Origin: Coriobacteriales bacterium
GTDB taxonomy: Bacteria > Actinomycetota > Coriobacteriia > Coriobacteriales > UBA8131
DNA length: 48,618 nucleotides
Direction: 5' to 3'
Assembly: GCA_031290175.1 (NCBI GenBank)
Contig: JAITOC010000031.1
Location: forward strand, 1 to 48,618
A model generated the notes under the pieces. That model saw only the letters and a program-made list of their open reading frames with translations, made no database searches and had not been told where the DNA came from. Positions 26,227-35,657 of this stretch are shown in pieces; position 1 is the stretch's first letter; every line of letters begins with the position of its first letter. The translations under genes and the position numbers were made by a program.

Positions 26227-28029
26227 ATGACTACAGCAGATCACATCAGGAACTTTTCGATAATCGCTCATATCGACCACGGTAAGTCTACCTTGGCCGA
26301 TCGTGTCCTTGAGCTGACACATACCATTGCGGATCGGGATATGGTCGAGCAGGTGCTCGACTCCATGGATATTGAGCGTGAGCGAGGTATCACTATAAAG
26401 TCGCAGGCCGTTCGCGTCATGTATGATGCCTCCGACGGGCAGACCTATCAGTTCAACCTCATAGACACACCGGGGCACGTGGACTTCACCTACGAGGTGA
26501 GCCGCTCGCTCGCCGCCTGCGAAGGGGCAGTCCTTGTCGTGGATTCGACACAGGGGGTCGAAGCGCAGACGGTTGCAAATGCGCTCATGGCCATGAACGC
26601 TAATCTTGAGATCATCCCGCTCATCAACAAGATTGACCTCCCGGCAGCTGATGTGGAGCGTGTGCGGCACGAGATAGAAGAGGGGCTCGCCATTCCTGCT
26701 GATGAGGCGATCCTCGCTTCCGGGAAGACCGGTCAGGGCATCGATGAGCTTCTTGAGGCAGTTGTTGCGCGCATCCCGGCACCCAAGGGCGATGCGGATG
26801 CTCCGCTCTCCGCCCTCATCTTCGACTCCTACTTTGACGCCTACCGCGGTGTCGTGGCGCTCATCCGCGTTGTGGACGGCGCGATTAGCGCCGGCATGAG
26901 GATCCGCTTCATGGCAACCGATGTTCTCGCACAGGTCGAAGAGGTAGGCGTACGCAGACCCGCCAACGAGCCGATGGAGAGCCTGGGGGTGGGAGAAGTT
27001 GGCTATCTCATCACCGGCCTGAAGGATCCTGCCGACGTGAAGGTTGGCGACACGGTGACGCTTGCCAAGGGGGGTGTCACGACGCCTTTGCCGGGCTATC
27101 GCGAGGTAAAGCCCATGGTATTCACGGGCATCTTCCCGCTCGATGGCGACCAATACGCCGATTTGCGCGACGCTCTCGACAAGCTGACGCTGAACGACCC
27201 GGCTCTGATCTATGAACCCGAGACGAGCCACGCGCTCGGTTTTGGCTTCCGTGTCGGTTTTCTGGGGCTTCTCCATATGGAGGTGGTCAAGGAGCGCCTT
27301 GAACGCGAGTTCTCCCTCGACCTGCTCGCCACGGCTCCGAGCGTCGAGTACCACATCTACCGCACGAATGGCGAGATGCTGACCATCCACTCCCCACAGG
27401 ATATGCCCGACGCCGCGAGCATCGAGCATATCGAGGAGCCCTATCTCACGGCAACCGTCCTCATCCCGCCCGATTACGTAGGTGCGGTCATGGATCTTAG
27501 CGTTGCGCGAAGGGGCACCTTTGAGACAATGCAGTATCTTTCTACGACGACGGTGGAAATGAAGTGGTCCATCCCGCTCTCCGAGCTTATCATGGACTAC
27601 TTTGACCAGCTCAAGAGCCGCACCAAGGGCTATGCCTCACTGGATTATGAGTTCTCCGATTACAAACCCTCGCAGCTTGTCAAACTCGACATCCTGCTCT
27701 CGGGCAAGGCCGTCGATGCCCTGAGTTTTATCGTGCACAAGGACAAGGCGTATGCTACCGGTAACGTGCTGGCACAGAAGCTCAAGGCAATCATCCCCCG
27801 ACAACTCTTCGAGGTTCCCATACAGGCAGCTGTGGGCGGACGCGTGCTTGCGCGCACCACCGTGAAGGCGCGCCGCAAAGACGTGCTCGCAAAGTGTTAT
27901 GGCGGCGACATCAGCCGCAAGCGTAAACTGCTTGAGAAGCAGAAGGCGGGCAAGAAGCGCATGAAGAATATTGGGAATGTCGAGGTTCCGCAGGAGGCGT
28001 TCATGGCGATCCTGAAAGTGGACGAGTGA
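26227..28029 (+). CDS. lepA: Elongation factor 4 (LepA)
   Basis: LepA/EF-4 is a ribosome-associated GTPase linked to back-translocation and 30S assembly. The 600-residue protein is full length: [13 protein letters not shown] (G1), RGITIK (G2), DTPGHVDF (G3), NKIDLPAAD (G4), followed by domains II, III and V and the LepA-specific C-terminal domain ([30 protein letters not shown]). The ATG at 26227 gives the usual [21 protein letters not shown] start. dusB follows after 28 bp. Confidence 0.98.
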   Translation: MTTADHIRNFSIIAHIDHGKSTLADRVLELTHTIADRDMVEQVLDSMDIERERGITIKSQAVRVMYDASDGQTYQFNLIDTPGHVDFTYEVSRSLAACEGAVLVVDSTQGVEAQTVANALMAMNANLEIIPLINKIDLPAADVERVRHEIEEGLAIPADEAILASGKTGQGIDELLEAVVARIPAPKGDADAPLSALIFDSYFDAYRGVVALIRVVDGAISAGMRIRFMATDVLAQVEEVGVRRPANEPMESLGVGEVGYLITGLKDPADVKVGDTVTLAKGGVTTPLPGYREVKPMVFTGIFPLDGDQYADLRDALDKLTLNDPALIYEPETSHALGFGFRVGFLGLLHMEVVKERLEREFSLDLLATAPSVEYHIYRTNGEMLTIHSPQDMPDAASIEHIEEPYLTATVLIPPDYVGAVMDLSVARRGTFETMQYLSTTTVEMKWSIPLSELIMDYFDQLKSRTKGYASLDYEFSDYKPSQLVKLDILLSGKAVDALSFIVHKDKAYATGNVLAQKLKAIIPRQLFEVPIQAAVGGRVLARTTVKARRKDVLAKCYGGDISRKRKLLEKQKAGKKRMKNIGNVEVPQEAFMAILKVDE

Positions 28030-28057
28030 TACCGGAGAAGATGGGGAGCGGCGTACG

Positions 28058-29020
28058 ATGATCTCCGAGACGACATGCGCACAACTCCCAAAGGAATCTC
28101 ACACGCTGCCTCCCCACGGGGTGTTTCTGGCGCCGATGGCGGGTGTGAACGACCCGGTGTTCCGACGCATATGCAAGCGTCTGGGGGCAGACCTCACCTA
28201 CACGGAGATGATCTCAGCCAAGGGTCTGAGCTATAACAATACCAGAACCGAGCGCATGCTCTCCCTCGATGAGACGGAGAGCCCCGTGGCAGTCCAACTC
28301 TTTGGGAAAGACCCCCATACTCTTGCGGAGCAGGCGCAGGCACTCGAGGCGAGCCACGGCGCGGACATCGCGCTCATCGACATCAACATGGGGTGCCCCG
28401 CGCGTAAGATAGCCGGAAAGGGAGAGGGCGCGGCTCTGATGCGTGACCCTGAGCTTGCCGCCGCCATCCTGCGTGCTGTCGTTGGCGCCGTTAAGCTCCC
28501 GGTTACCGTGAAGTTCCGGAAAGGCTATGAGCTCGATGCCGACGATGCGGTGGCGTTTGCGCAGCGAGCGGAGCAATGTGGGGTGGCGGCGGTGGCAGTG
28601 CACGGACGGACGGCTCAGCAGTTCTATCACGGAAGGGCCGATCGTGCACTGATAGGACGCGTGAGGCAGGCGGTAACCATCCCCGTGATTGCCAGTGGGG
28701 ACGTGTTCACGCCTGATGACATCCGCGCGTACTTCGAGGAACAAGGTGCCGATGCCGTCATGGTTGCTCGTGGTGCCCAGGGCAATCCTTGGATATTCTC
28801 CGCATCAGAGCCCACCCTAGAGGAGCGCGTCCGCATCGCCTGGGAGCACACGGAGGGGCTGCATGGGTGCCAGCCGCAGCGCCTGGCGTCGATGCGCAAG
28901 CACGTGTCCTGGTACTTCTGCGGTGTATCGCACGCTGCCACCATCCGTCGCCTGGCCAATGACTGCGTCACGCTCCTCGATTACCAAGCCCTCTTCGAGC
29001 AGATACTCGCGTGGCGGTGA
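28058..29020 (+). CDS. dusB: tRNA-dihydrouridine synthase (DusB-like)
   Basis: Dus enzymes reduce uridines in the tRNA D-loop with FMN and NADPH. The 320-residue product has LAPMAGVNDPVFR, the active-site cysteine block DINMGCPARKI, KFRKGYELDA, HGRTAQQFYHGRAD and IASGDVFTPDD, and a helical C-terminal domain. It is of the DusB type by its pattern; the exact tRNA position cannot be read from sequence. ATG 28058 has GGGGAG about 10 nt upstream. It is 28 bp after lepA, and hemW follows within 8 bp of its stop. Confidence 0.93.
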   Translation: MISETTCAQLPKESHTLPPHGVFLAPMAGVNDPVFRRICKRLGADLTYTEMISAKGLSYNNTRTERMLSLDETESPVAVQLFGKDPHTLAEQAQALEASHGADIALIDINMGCPARKIAGKGEGAALMRDPELAAAILRAVVGAVKLPVTVKFRKGYELDADDAVAFAQRAEQCGVAAVAVHGRTAQQFYHGRADRALIGRVRQAVTIPVIASGDVFTPDDIRAYFEEQGADAVMVARGAQGNPWIFSASEPTLEERVRIAWEHTEGLHGCQPQRLASMRKHVSWYFCGVSHAATIRRLANDCVTLLDYQALFEQILAWR

Positions 29021-29028
29021 GGGTTTTG

Positions 29029-30114
29029 ATGGGTGCATACCGAGCGCTCTATATCCACATCCCCTTCTGCAAGCAGCGCTGTGGGTACTGCGACTTTACC
29101 ACGGAGGCGCGCGCGCAGGACGATCCCGCGCTCGACGCTTATCTTGACGAACTTCTGCGTGCTGTCAGGAGCGCATCCCGCAACGGCGAACTGGGGAGCG
29201 CAGAGAGCATCTATATTGGAGGTGGGACGCCGACGCACCTCGGGCACAAGCGGCTTGTGAACCTCGTTTACACACTCTCCCTGAGCTTGAATCTCCACGA
29301 TGACACGGAGTTCACCGTCGAGGCAAACCCCGAATCCCTCACCGCGCCTCTGGTGCGAGACCTTTTTGCTCTGGGTGTGAACCGCTTCTCAATCGGGGTA
29401 CAGAGTTTCGATGACCGGGAACTTGCCGCGCTCGGTCGCGTGCATGATGCGCAGCAGGCACGTGCTGCTGTCGAGATAGTGCGGGAGCGTTGCGAGAACA
29501 TCTCGCTTGACCTTATGTGCGGCATTCCACTACAGACCCCTGGGAGTTGGGAGCAGTCGCTTGCGACCGCGCTTGCAACGGGGGTGAACCACGTTTCTGT
29601 CTACCCACTGAGCATTGAGGAGGGCACGCCCCTTGTGGGCTTTGCGGTGGATGAAGATATCCAGGCAACGATGATGGAGGATGCGGCAGCCATGCTTGGA
29701 GCTGCCGGTTTGGAGCGGTATGAGGTAGCGTCCTACGCCCGCCCCGGTTTTGCATGCAGGCACAACACTGCGTACTGGACGGGGCTTGCGTATCTGGGGC
29801 TGGGCAAGGGAGCGCACGGTATGCGCATGACCGCCGAGGGCAGGGAGCGTCTTGTTGACGGAGCGGTACAGGAGCTCTTGACCTTTCCTGAGGCGGCAGC
29901 TGAGGATCTGATGCTCGGCATGCGCAGGGCGCAGGGCGTCTCCCTTGAGCAGGTGGCAGCAGCATCCACGCTTCTGCCCAATATGCAGCAGGCATTCGAG
30001 CAGGCGCTTGACCGAGGGTTGGTACGCGTGAGCAACGGACGCTATCAGCCCACCGACCTCGGCTGGCTCAACGGCAACGAACTCTACTCCACCATCTGGG
30101 ATGCCCGTTCATAG
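29029..30114 (+). CDS. hemW: Radical SAM haem chaperone HemW
   Basis: HemW is a coproporphyrinogen-oxidase-like radical SAM protein that acts as a haem chaperone rather than as HemN. The 361-residue protein has the N-terminal YIHIPFCKQRCGYCDF (4Fe-4S cysteines in CxxxCxxC), IYIGGGTPTHL, EANPESLT, RFSIGVQSFDD and the C-terminal HemW domain (RHNTAYWTGLAYLGLGKGAHG). I choose ATG 29029, which has GGTGAGGG 5 nt upstream; GTG 29011 overlaps dusB and lacks a site. It often precedes hrcA-dnaJ in Gram-positives, as here. Confidence 0.95.
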   Translation: MGAYRALYIHIPFCKQRCGYCDFTTEARAQDDPALDAYLDELLRAVRSASRNGELGSAESIYIGGGTPTHLGHKRLVNLVYTLSLSLNLHDDTEFTVEANPESLTAPLVRDLFALGVNRFSIGVQSFDDRELAALGRVHDAQQARAAVEIVRERCENISLDLMCGIPLQTPGSWEQSLATALATGVNHVSVYPLSIEEGTPLVGFAVDEDIQATMMEDAAAMLGAAGLERYEVASYARPGFACRHNTAYWTGLAYLGLGKGAHGMRMTAEGRERLVDGAVQELLTFPEAAAEDLMLGMRRAQGVSLEQVAAASTLLPNMQQAFEQALDRGLVRVSNGRYQPTDLGWLNGNELYSTIWDARS

Positions 30115-30118
30115 ATCC

Positions 30119-30162
30119 CGGAAGCCTCTTTTGTCACATTCGCGTGACAAAAGAGGCTTCCG
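30119..30162 (+). terminator. 19-bp perfect hairpin after hemW
   Basis: CGGAAGCCTCTTTTGTCAC (30119-30137) is exactly complementary to 30144-30162, with a 6-nt loop. It starts 5 bp after the hemW stop. Only a short, interrupted T-rich piece (GCTTTC) follows, but the stem is very stable. It separates lepA-dusB-hemW from hrcA. Confidence 0.75.
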
Positions 30163-30227
30163 AGCTTTCAGCCTGCTACCATGTACGGTTGTCTTGATAG
30201 CGGCGTAAGGATTAGGAATTGCTCGGC

Positions 30228-31049
30228 ATGCTTTCTCAGCGGAGACAAAGGGTCTTGAATGCGTTGGTCGACGAGTATGTCGCCAGCGCTGCACCTGTCG
30301 GCTCCCAGACACTTGTCAGGCATTACCTGACCGATGTCTCTTCGGCCACCGTTCGCAGTGAGCTCATGCGCCTTGAGGCAGAAGGATATGCGTTGCAGCC
30401 ACATACCTCTGCAGGGAGGATTCCGACCCATTGTGGCTATCGCATGTTCGTTAACAAACTTCTGCTCCATGAGGCTTCTGATTACCCTACGCCTGAAGAG
30501 CCTGTTGGCAGAACTCCACGCGTCAAAACACCAGCTTTGGCGACTGCTTTGCCTCTCAGGGTTGAAGCGCTGGAGGCGTTTGGGGCAATCGGCGCTGCTG
30601 AATATGAAGGTTCTCACCACGAGCCGGTTGATACGTTGAGCGCCTCAACCGGGCTGCTCTCGCTTCTTCTGATCCAGCAACCGTCGTCTGCCCTGTATCT
30701 CCGCGGGTTGGCGCGTCTGCTTGCACAGCCTGAGTTCCGCGATAGCGCCGTTCTCGTCCCCTTGCTCCAGGTGCTTGAGAGCACTTCAGCCCTTACCTCT
30801 CTTCTGGAGACAAGCCTCAGAAAGCGGCGTTTCTCGGTCTGTGTGGGCATTGAAAGCGAGAGGGGTCAACTCTCGTCATTCTCGCTTGTGGCGGAGCGCG
30901 TGAGGAACGAGCACTATTCTGGCGTCCTCGCAGTGCTTGGTCCTATGCGTATGGATTATCGTAAGGCGATACGATCTGTTGACCTGGTGTCACGGATTAT
31001 CGATTGTGGGGGAAGGCATGACGTGAGAAGGGATACGCTTGGCTGTTGA
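30228..31049 (+). CDS. hrcA: Short HrcA-type heat-shock repressor
   Basis: HrcA represses groE and dnaK operons through the CIRCE element. The 273-residue product has the N-terminal winged helix (LSQRRQRVLNALVDEYVASAAPVGSQTL, SSATVRSELMRLEAEGY, HTSAGRIPT) and the C-terminal part (LYLRGLARLLAQPEF, VCVGIES, GVLAVLGPMRMDYRKAIRSVDLVSRII). The family norm is about 340. The missing stretch of roughly 65 residues is the first part of the GAF-like domain after the winged helix. The DNA-recognition loop also reads IPTHCGYR rather than IPTDxGYR. No CIRCE was seen upstream. I use ATG 30228, with AGGAA upstream; TTG 30219 is possible. The 3' end overlaps dnaJ by 11 bp. Confidence 0.88.
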   Translation: MLSQRRQRVLNALVDEYVASAAPVGSQTLVRHYLTDVSSATVRSELMRLEAEGYALQPHTSAGRIPTHCGYRMFVNKLLLHEASDYPTPEEPVGRTPRVKTPALATALPLRVEALEAFGAIGAAEYEGSHHEPVDTLSASTGLLSLLLIQQPSSALYLRGLARLLAQPEFRDSAVLVPLLQVLESTSALTSLLETSLRKRRFSVCVGIESERGQLSSFSLVAERVRNEHYSGVLAVLGPMRMDYRKAIRSVDLVSRIIDCGGRHDVRRDTLGC

Positions 31050-32166
31050 TTATTACAAGACCTTAGAGGTTTCGCAGGATGCAAATGAAACTGAAATAAA
31101 GAAGGCCTTTTACCGCAGAGCGCGGGAACTGCATCCTGATGTGAACAAGGCTCCTGATGCCGAAGAGCGCTTCAAGGAGCTCAACGAGGCATACGACGTG
31201 CTTTCCGATTCCAATAAACGTGCGCACTATGATCGTTTTGGCACGGCAGGTGGATCGGGTGGTGGCGGTGGTTATCAATACGTTGATTTTGACGACCTTT
31301 TTGGTTCGGGCTTTGGCATGGGTGACCTCTTCAGCCAGTTCTTTGGTGGCTCTGCCTACGGGCGGACGGCTGTCCGCAAAGAGGGTCGCGACATGGGGGT
31401 TGGGCTCAAGCTCACCTTGGAAGAAGTGGCCACCGGTACAAAGAAGGAGCTCGTATACGACAGGCTCGCTCCCTGTGAGACCTGTGATGGCACGGGCGTT
31501 GGCGCTGGCGGCAAGACAGTCGAGTGCGGTAGCTGCCATGGCTCAGGACGCGTTGTCACCGTGCAGCGGACTTTCCTCGGTGATATGCAGACCCAGACCA
31601 CCTGTCGGGACTGCGGCGGAACCGGCAAAGCCATCGATATCCCTTGTCCGGACTGTGATGGCCAAGGACGTCTTCCCGACCGGCAGCGCGTCAATATAGA
31701 CGTACCGCATGGTATCCGCGATGGGCAGCAGCTGCGGCTTTCCGGCTATGGTGAAGCAGGCATGCACGGAGCACCGGCAGGCAACCTTATCGTCACGGTA
31801 CGCATCGAGCCGCATCGTGAGTTCAAGCGCGATGGCGATAACCTGCATGTGAGCAGGGATATACCCATAACCCAGGCGACGCTTGGTGCGCGCATCACCA
31901 TCCCCGGCATCATGCCTGATGAGAAGATCGAGGTCGAGATACCGCAGGGCTGTCAGAACGACCAGGTGGTGCGGGTTCGAGGATACGGCCTTCCGCGCTT
32001 CAAGAAGGAGACGCGCGGTGACCTTTCAGTGCATGTACGTGTTGTGATCCCCAAGAACCTCACCAAGCGACAAACCGAGCTGCTTGAGGAGTTGGCACGT
32101 GAGTTCGGGGATGAGGTCGGAGCCAAGAAGGGTCTGGGGCAACGACTTAAAGACGCGCTCTCCTGA
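31039..32166 (+). CDS. dnaJ: Chaperone DnaJ (type I Hsp40)
   Basis: DnaJ delivers clients to DnaK and stimulates its ATPase. The 375-residue product has the J domain (VDYYKTLEVSQDANETEIKKAFYRRARELHPDVN, HPD present), a Gly-rich region, four zinc-finger CxxCxGxG repeats (CETCDGTG, CGSCHGSG, CRDCGGTG, CPDCDGQG) and the C-terminal substrate-binding domains. It is therefore a complete type I protein. TTG 31039 has GAAGGGA upstream and overlaps hrcA. The hrcA-dnaJ pair without grpE and dnaK is the actinobacterial dnaJ2 arrangement, so another dnaJ may exist with dnaK elsewhere. Confidence 0.96.
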   Translation: MAVDYYKTLEVSQDANETEIKKAFYRRARELHPDVNKAPDAEERFKELNEAYDVLSDSNKRAHYDRFGTAGGSGGGGGYQYVDFDDLFGSGFGMGDLFSQFFGGSAYGRTAVRKEGRDMGVGLKLTLEEVATGTKKELVYDRLAPCETCDGTGVGAGGKTVECGSCHGSGRVVTVQRTFLGDMQTQTTCRDCGGTGKAIDIPCPDCDGQGRLPDRQRVNIDVPHGIRDGQQLRLSGYGEAGMHGAPAGNLIVTVRIEPHREFKRDGDNLHVSRDIPITQATLGARITIPGIMPDEKIEVEIPQGCQNDQVVRVRGYGLPRFKKETRGDLSVHVRVVIPKNLTKRQTELLEELAREFGDEVGAKKGLGQRLKDALS

Positions 32167-32176
32167 CACCTGTGTT

Positions 32177-32983
32177 ATGACGATACCGCATTTCTTCATA
32201 GAATCGTCCCTTGTGGCAGGCTCCGATGGCTACCTCAGTGTGCCTATTGAGCGGGAAACGCTCGACCACATGCGGAGCCTGCGCCTGAAAGCGGGGGAGC
32301 ATATCGTTCTTGTCCCCGGTGACGTACCTGGGCAGGGGACTGAACTGGAGCTTACAGGCGAGCCTGTGCGCGGAGATACGCATATACAGGGTCGCATGGT
32401 CAGAATCCTGCACGACTGCATTCGTGAACGGCTCACGCTCGTGCAGGGCATATCGGCAAGCGAGCGTATGGATCAGACGATACGACAGGTAACCGAACTC
32501 GGGGTCGAGCGCATCATCCCTTTGCAAAGCGAGCGCTCCACGGTGCGGCTTGACGCGCACGCCGCCGGGGCAAAGCTCGAACGGTGGAAGCGCATCGCGC
32601 GCTCGGCAGCGGAGCAATCCGCCCGGCTCACACTCCCTGAGCTGCTCACCCCCGGTGGTCTTGCGGGCGCCCTTGAGTTGCTTGCCGAGTATGACGGCAT
32701 CATCGTTGCCTGGGAGGAGTCGGAGGGTCACTCCCTCGGCGAGGCGGTGGCTCGCATTGTTGCCACCACCGCGGTATCCGCGTCTTCCACAGCATCTGCT
32801 GCTCCCCGGGTTGCCCTCTCTATCGGTCCTGAGGGTGGCTTCTCGGCCCAGGAGATTGCGATATTGACAGAAGCAGGCGCTCAGGTGGTCAGCCTTGGTG
32901 CAACCATACTCCGCACCGAGACAGCGGCTGTCGTCGCCAGTGCGCTCGTGCTCTATCACCTCGGTGCTCTCGGAGCACGCTGA
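32177..32983 (+). CDS. rsmE: 16S rRNA m3U1498 methyltransferase RsmE
   Basis: RsmE methylates N3 of U1498 of 16S rRNA with SAM. The 268-residue SPOUT protein has an N-terminal PUA-like domain and the knotted C-terminal domain with RMDQTIRQVTELGVERIIPLQSERS, RWKRIARSAAEQSAR and the SAM-binding IGPEGGFSAQE...LGATILRTETA. A small Ser/Ala-rich insertion (SASSTASAA) precedes SIGPEGG. ATG 32177 follows the dnaJ stop by 10 bp and has no clear ribosome-binding site, so translation may depend on coupling to dnaJ. mtaB begins 3 bp after its stop. Confidence 0.95.
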   Translation: MTIPHFFIESSLVAGSDGYLSVPIERETLDHMRSLRLKAGEHIVLVPGDVPGQGTELELTGEPVRGDTHIQGRMVRILHDCIRERLTLVQGISASERMDQTIRQVTELGVERIIPLQSERSTVRLDAHAAGAKLERWKRIARSAAEQSARLTLPELLTPGGLAGALELLAEYDGIIVAWEESEGHSLGEAVARIVATTAVSASSTASAAPRVALSIGPEGGFSAQEIAILTEAGAQVVSLGATILRTETAAVVASALVLYHLGALGAR

Positions 32984-32986
32984 GCC

Positions 32987-34219
32987 ATGTTTCACGTTAT
33001 CAATCTGGGATGCAAGGTGAATCGCGTTGAGGCCGACGCACTGACGGCGGATCTGCTTGCAGCCGGAGCGCAGATAGCTGCCGCGGATACCGCAACCGTC
33101 ATAATCGTGAACACTTGCACGGTCACAGCCGAAGCCGACACCAAGGCGCGTAAGGCTATCAGGCAGGCAGCCCGCCAGCCCCAGAGCCCCTGGGTCATAG
33201 CAACGGGTTGTGGTGTCAATCTGGATCCTGTTGTCTGGGAAGCTCTGGGGAAGCGCATCATCGCCGAACCCAACAAGGATGTGGTCGTCCAACGGGCACT
33301 CGAACTCCTGAGTGGGCAGACGCTTTCTGATACAGAAGCTCCCCCTATCCACTCGACGGAGTTTCGGGCGCGGCGCGGGGTCAAAGTGCAGGATGGCTGC
33401 GATAACCACTGTAGTTACTGCATAGTTCCCGCTGCACGTGGAGCAGCGCGGTCAGTTCCCCTACAGCAGATACGTGAGACGGCGCAGGCTCTGGAAGCCG
33501 AGGGGGTACGCGAGATTGTGCTTACCGGCATCAACCTCGGACGTTTCAGGGATGTGGACAAAGGGCTACGTTCCCTGCTTACTGAGCTGCTTCAGGCAAC
33601 ACGGAGCGCACGCTTCAGGCTCTCTTCCCTGGAGCCCCCTGATTGCAGCCGTGAACTCCTTGAGCTGATAGCCGCCTCGGACGGTCGCCTCTGTGCACAT
33701 CTCCATCTTCCGCTTCAAAGTGGCTCAGTGGAGGTTCTGGAGGCTATGGAACGTCATTATGACCTTGCGGCCTACGAGGCTCTTGTCCATGAGGCGCGGG
33801 CAACCGTGCCGGGTATCGCCCTGACGACCGATGTTATGGTCGGATTCCCTGGAGAGACGGACGCCCAGCACAAGAAGAGCCTGGCTTTCTGCCGGAAGAT
33901 GGCTTTCTCAAGGATGCACGTCTTTCGCTACTCCCTGCGCCCCGGCACAACTGCCGCGCTGCGTGGTGACCAGATAGACCCCACGGTAAAGGCGCAGCGG
34001 GCCTGCGAGATGCGCGCACTTGCCCAGGAGCTTATGCGGCTTGACCTCAAAGCGCGCGTCGGTACCCTTGAGCGTGTGCTCATCGAGCGAAGCGGCAGGG
34101 GTATGAGCGAGAGCTACCATCAGGTTCGCGTCGATGCCCAACTCCCGCCCGGTTCACTTATCACGATGCAGTTCGAGCGTTTGCGTGATACCCTGTTAGA
34201 AGGCATTGAAACCCCTTGA
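32987..34219 (+). CDS. mtaB: tRNA t6A37 methylthiotransferase MtaB
   Basis: MtaB is a radical SAM methylthiotransferase that converts t6A37 to ms2t6A37 in tRNAs reading ANN codons. The 410-residue product has the MTTase N-terminal domain with cysteines in LGCKVNRVEAD, VNTCTVT and ATGCGVN (second cluster), the radical SAM CDNHCSYC in the central domain, HLHLPLQSGS, DVMVGFPGET, and a C-terminal TRAM-like part. ATG 32987 is 3 bp from the rsmE stop. The overlap with the short phoH alternative start suggests a continuous operon. Confidence 0.95.
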   Translation: MFHVINLGCKVNRVEADALTADLLAAGAQIAAADTATVIIVNTCTVTAEADTKARKAIRQAARQPQSPWVIATGCGVNLDPVVWEALGKRIIAEPNKDVVVQRALELLSGQTLSDTEAPPIHSTEFRARRGVKVQDGCDNHCSYCIVPAARGAARSVPLQQIRETAQALEAEGVREIVLTGINLGRFRDVDKGLRSLLTELLQATRSARFRLSSLEPPDCSRELLELIAASDGRLCAHLHLPLQSGSVEVLEAMERHYDLAAYEALVHEARATVPGIALTTDVMVGFPGETDAQHKKSLAFCRKMAFSRMHVFRYSLRPGTTAALRGDQIDPTVKAQRACEMRALAQELMRLDLKARVGTLERVLIERSGRGMSESYHQVRVDAQLPPGSLITMQFERLRDTLLEGIETP

Positions 34220-34251
34220 TGAGCCACAAAGCTAGAGAGGAAGGGTCTACT

Positions 34252-35208
34252 TTGGATTTTGCCCAGGTATCGTTAAGTATTCCGGAGCGCATAGATGTGG
34301 CTCGTCTGGTTGGCGTGAACGATCAGTTGCTTCGCGCTATCGAGGATTCTTTTGATGCACGGATAACGCTACGTGGGAATACCATCGATATCAGCGGCGA
34401 AGCTCTGGAGATACAGATATTGACCGCCCTGTTCACTGACATGATGAAGATGGCAGAAGCCGGGCAGGACATAACGCTCAACGTACTCGCGCAGTCTATA
34501 GACCTTATTCGGCAGGGAGAGTTTACCCCTTCGATATTGCGTGAAGACATTTTGTTGACCTACAGAGGCAAGGCGATACGAGCGAAGACAACGGGGCAAA
34601 AACGCTACGTGGACGCTATCCGCACGCACACGGTCACCTTTGGCATCGGCCCTGCCGGTACGGGAAAGACCTACCTAGCCATGGCCATGGCGGTGGCCGC
34701 GCTCAAGCGCAAGGAGGTCGGGCGTCTCATATTGACCCGCCCGGTCGTCGAGGCGGGGGAGTCCCTCGGCTTTTTGCCGGGCACCCTCAACGAGAAAATC
34801 GATCCCTACATACGCCCGCTCTACGATGCCCTCTTTGACATGACGGACATGGAGCGCGGAAACCAACTTATCGAGCAGGGCATCATCGAGATAGCGCCCC
34901 TCGCCTTCATGCGCGGGCGGACCCTCAACGATAGCTTCATCATCCTTGACGAAGCGCAGAACACGACCGGCGAGCAGATGAAGATGTTCCTCACGCGCCT
35001 TGGCTTTGGCTCCAAGATGATTATTACGGGAGATGTTACCCAACTTGACCTGCCTAAAAAAGTTTCTGGACTGAAGAATGTCCGGCAGATACTGGAAGGT
35101 CTTGAGGACATCGCCTTTGCAGATCTGACGGGCAAGGATGTCGTCCGTCACTCGCTTGTCCAGCGTATTGTAGCCGCGTATGAGAGTGCAGAGAAGGAGC
35201 GCGCCTGA
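34252..35208 (+). CDS. PhoH-like ATPase
   Basis: PhoH-like proteins are cytoplasmic ATPases, often linked to RNA metabolism, and are typically found directly before ybeY as here. The 318-residue protein has an N-terminal KH-like part, then FGIGPAGTGKTYLAMA (Walker A), LTRPVVEAGESLGFLPG, FIILDEAQNTT (Walker B) and MIITGDVTQLDLP. I prefer TTG 34252, which has AGGAAGGG 6 nt upstream, to ATG 34219, which overlaps the mtaB stop but lacks a site and would add 11 residues. ybeY begins 2 bp after the stop. Confidence 0.93.
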   Translation: MDFAQVSLSIPERIDVARLVGVNDQLLRAIEDSFDARITLRGNTIDISGEALEIQILTALFTDMMKMAEAGQDITLNVLAQSIDLIRQGEFTPSILREDILLTYRGKAIRAKTTGQKRYVDAIRTHTVTFGIGPAGTGKTYLAMAMAVAALKRKEVGRLILTRPVVEAGESLGFLPGTLNEKIDPYIRPLYDALFDMTDMERGNQLIEQGIIEIAPLAFMRGRTLNDSFIILDEAQNTTGEQMKMFLTRLGFGSKMIITGDVTQLDLPKKVSGLKNVRQILEGLEDIAFADLTGKDVVRHSLVQRIVAAYESAEKERA

Positions 35209-35210
35209 AC

Positions 35211-35657
35211 ATGCAGGTCTTTATCGACAACTCCTATGGCAAGGTTGATGACCTGCCCAACCTTGAGGGTTTGGCGCTCTACGCGTTGGAGCAGGAGGGT
35301 GCCCCCGAGGCTGCTGAACTCAGCGTTTCGCTTGTCGATACCGGGCGTATCTGGGAGTTGAACCGCCAGTACCGAGGCGTCGATGCCCCAACGGATGTGC
35401 TCTCCTTCGAGTGTGAACGCGAGGCGGAGGACGGGCTTTCTGAGGTCGTGCTGCTCGGAGATGTGATCATCGCCATCGACGTCGCCCGCGAAGACGCCCT
35501 TACCTACCGATCGAGCTTTTCAGACGAGATGGAGCTGTTGCTCGTGCATGGCATCCTGCATCTGCTCGGCTATGACCATGTGCACGATGACGAGGCCGAT
35601 GCCATGGAGGCGCGCGAGGACGCCCTTTTGAAGGGGTGGCGTGCGCATGAAGCCTGA
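35211..35657 (+). CDS. ybeY: Endoribonuclease YbeY
   Basis: YbeY is a zinc-dependent endoribonuclease needed for 16S rRNA 3'-end maturation and late ribosome quality control. The 148-residue protein has NRQYRGVDAPTDVLSF, LGDVIIAIDVA and the metal site HGILHLLGYDHVHDDEA (three histidines, HxxxHxxxxxH). ATG 35211 lies 2 bp after phoH. The 3' end overlaps the next gene, the usual ybeY-dgkA-era layout. Confidence 0.97.
   Translation: MQVFIDNSYGKVDDLPNLEGLALYALEQEGAPEAAELSVSLVDTGRIWELNRQYRGVDAPTDVLSFECEREAEDGLSEVVLLGDVIIAIDVAREDALTYRSSFSDEMELLLVHGILHLLGYDHVHDDEADAMEAREDALLKGWRAHEA

Noticed and set aside
26191-27429. A 412-codon open frame antisense to lepA, and a 420-codon one at 32147-33409 antisense to rsmE/mtaB
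   Set aside because: Both lie opposite strongly conserved genes and show no protein family features.
30163-30227. CIRCE element before hrcA
   Set aside because: No TTAGCACTC...GAGTGCTAA-like repeat could be found on either strand.
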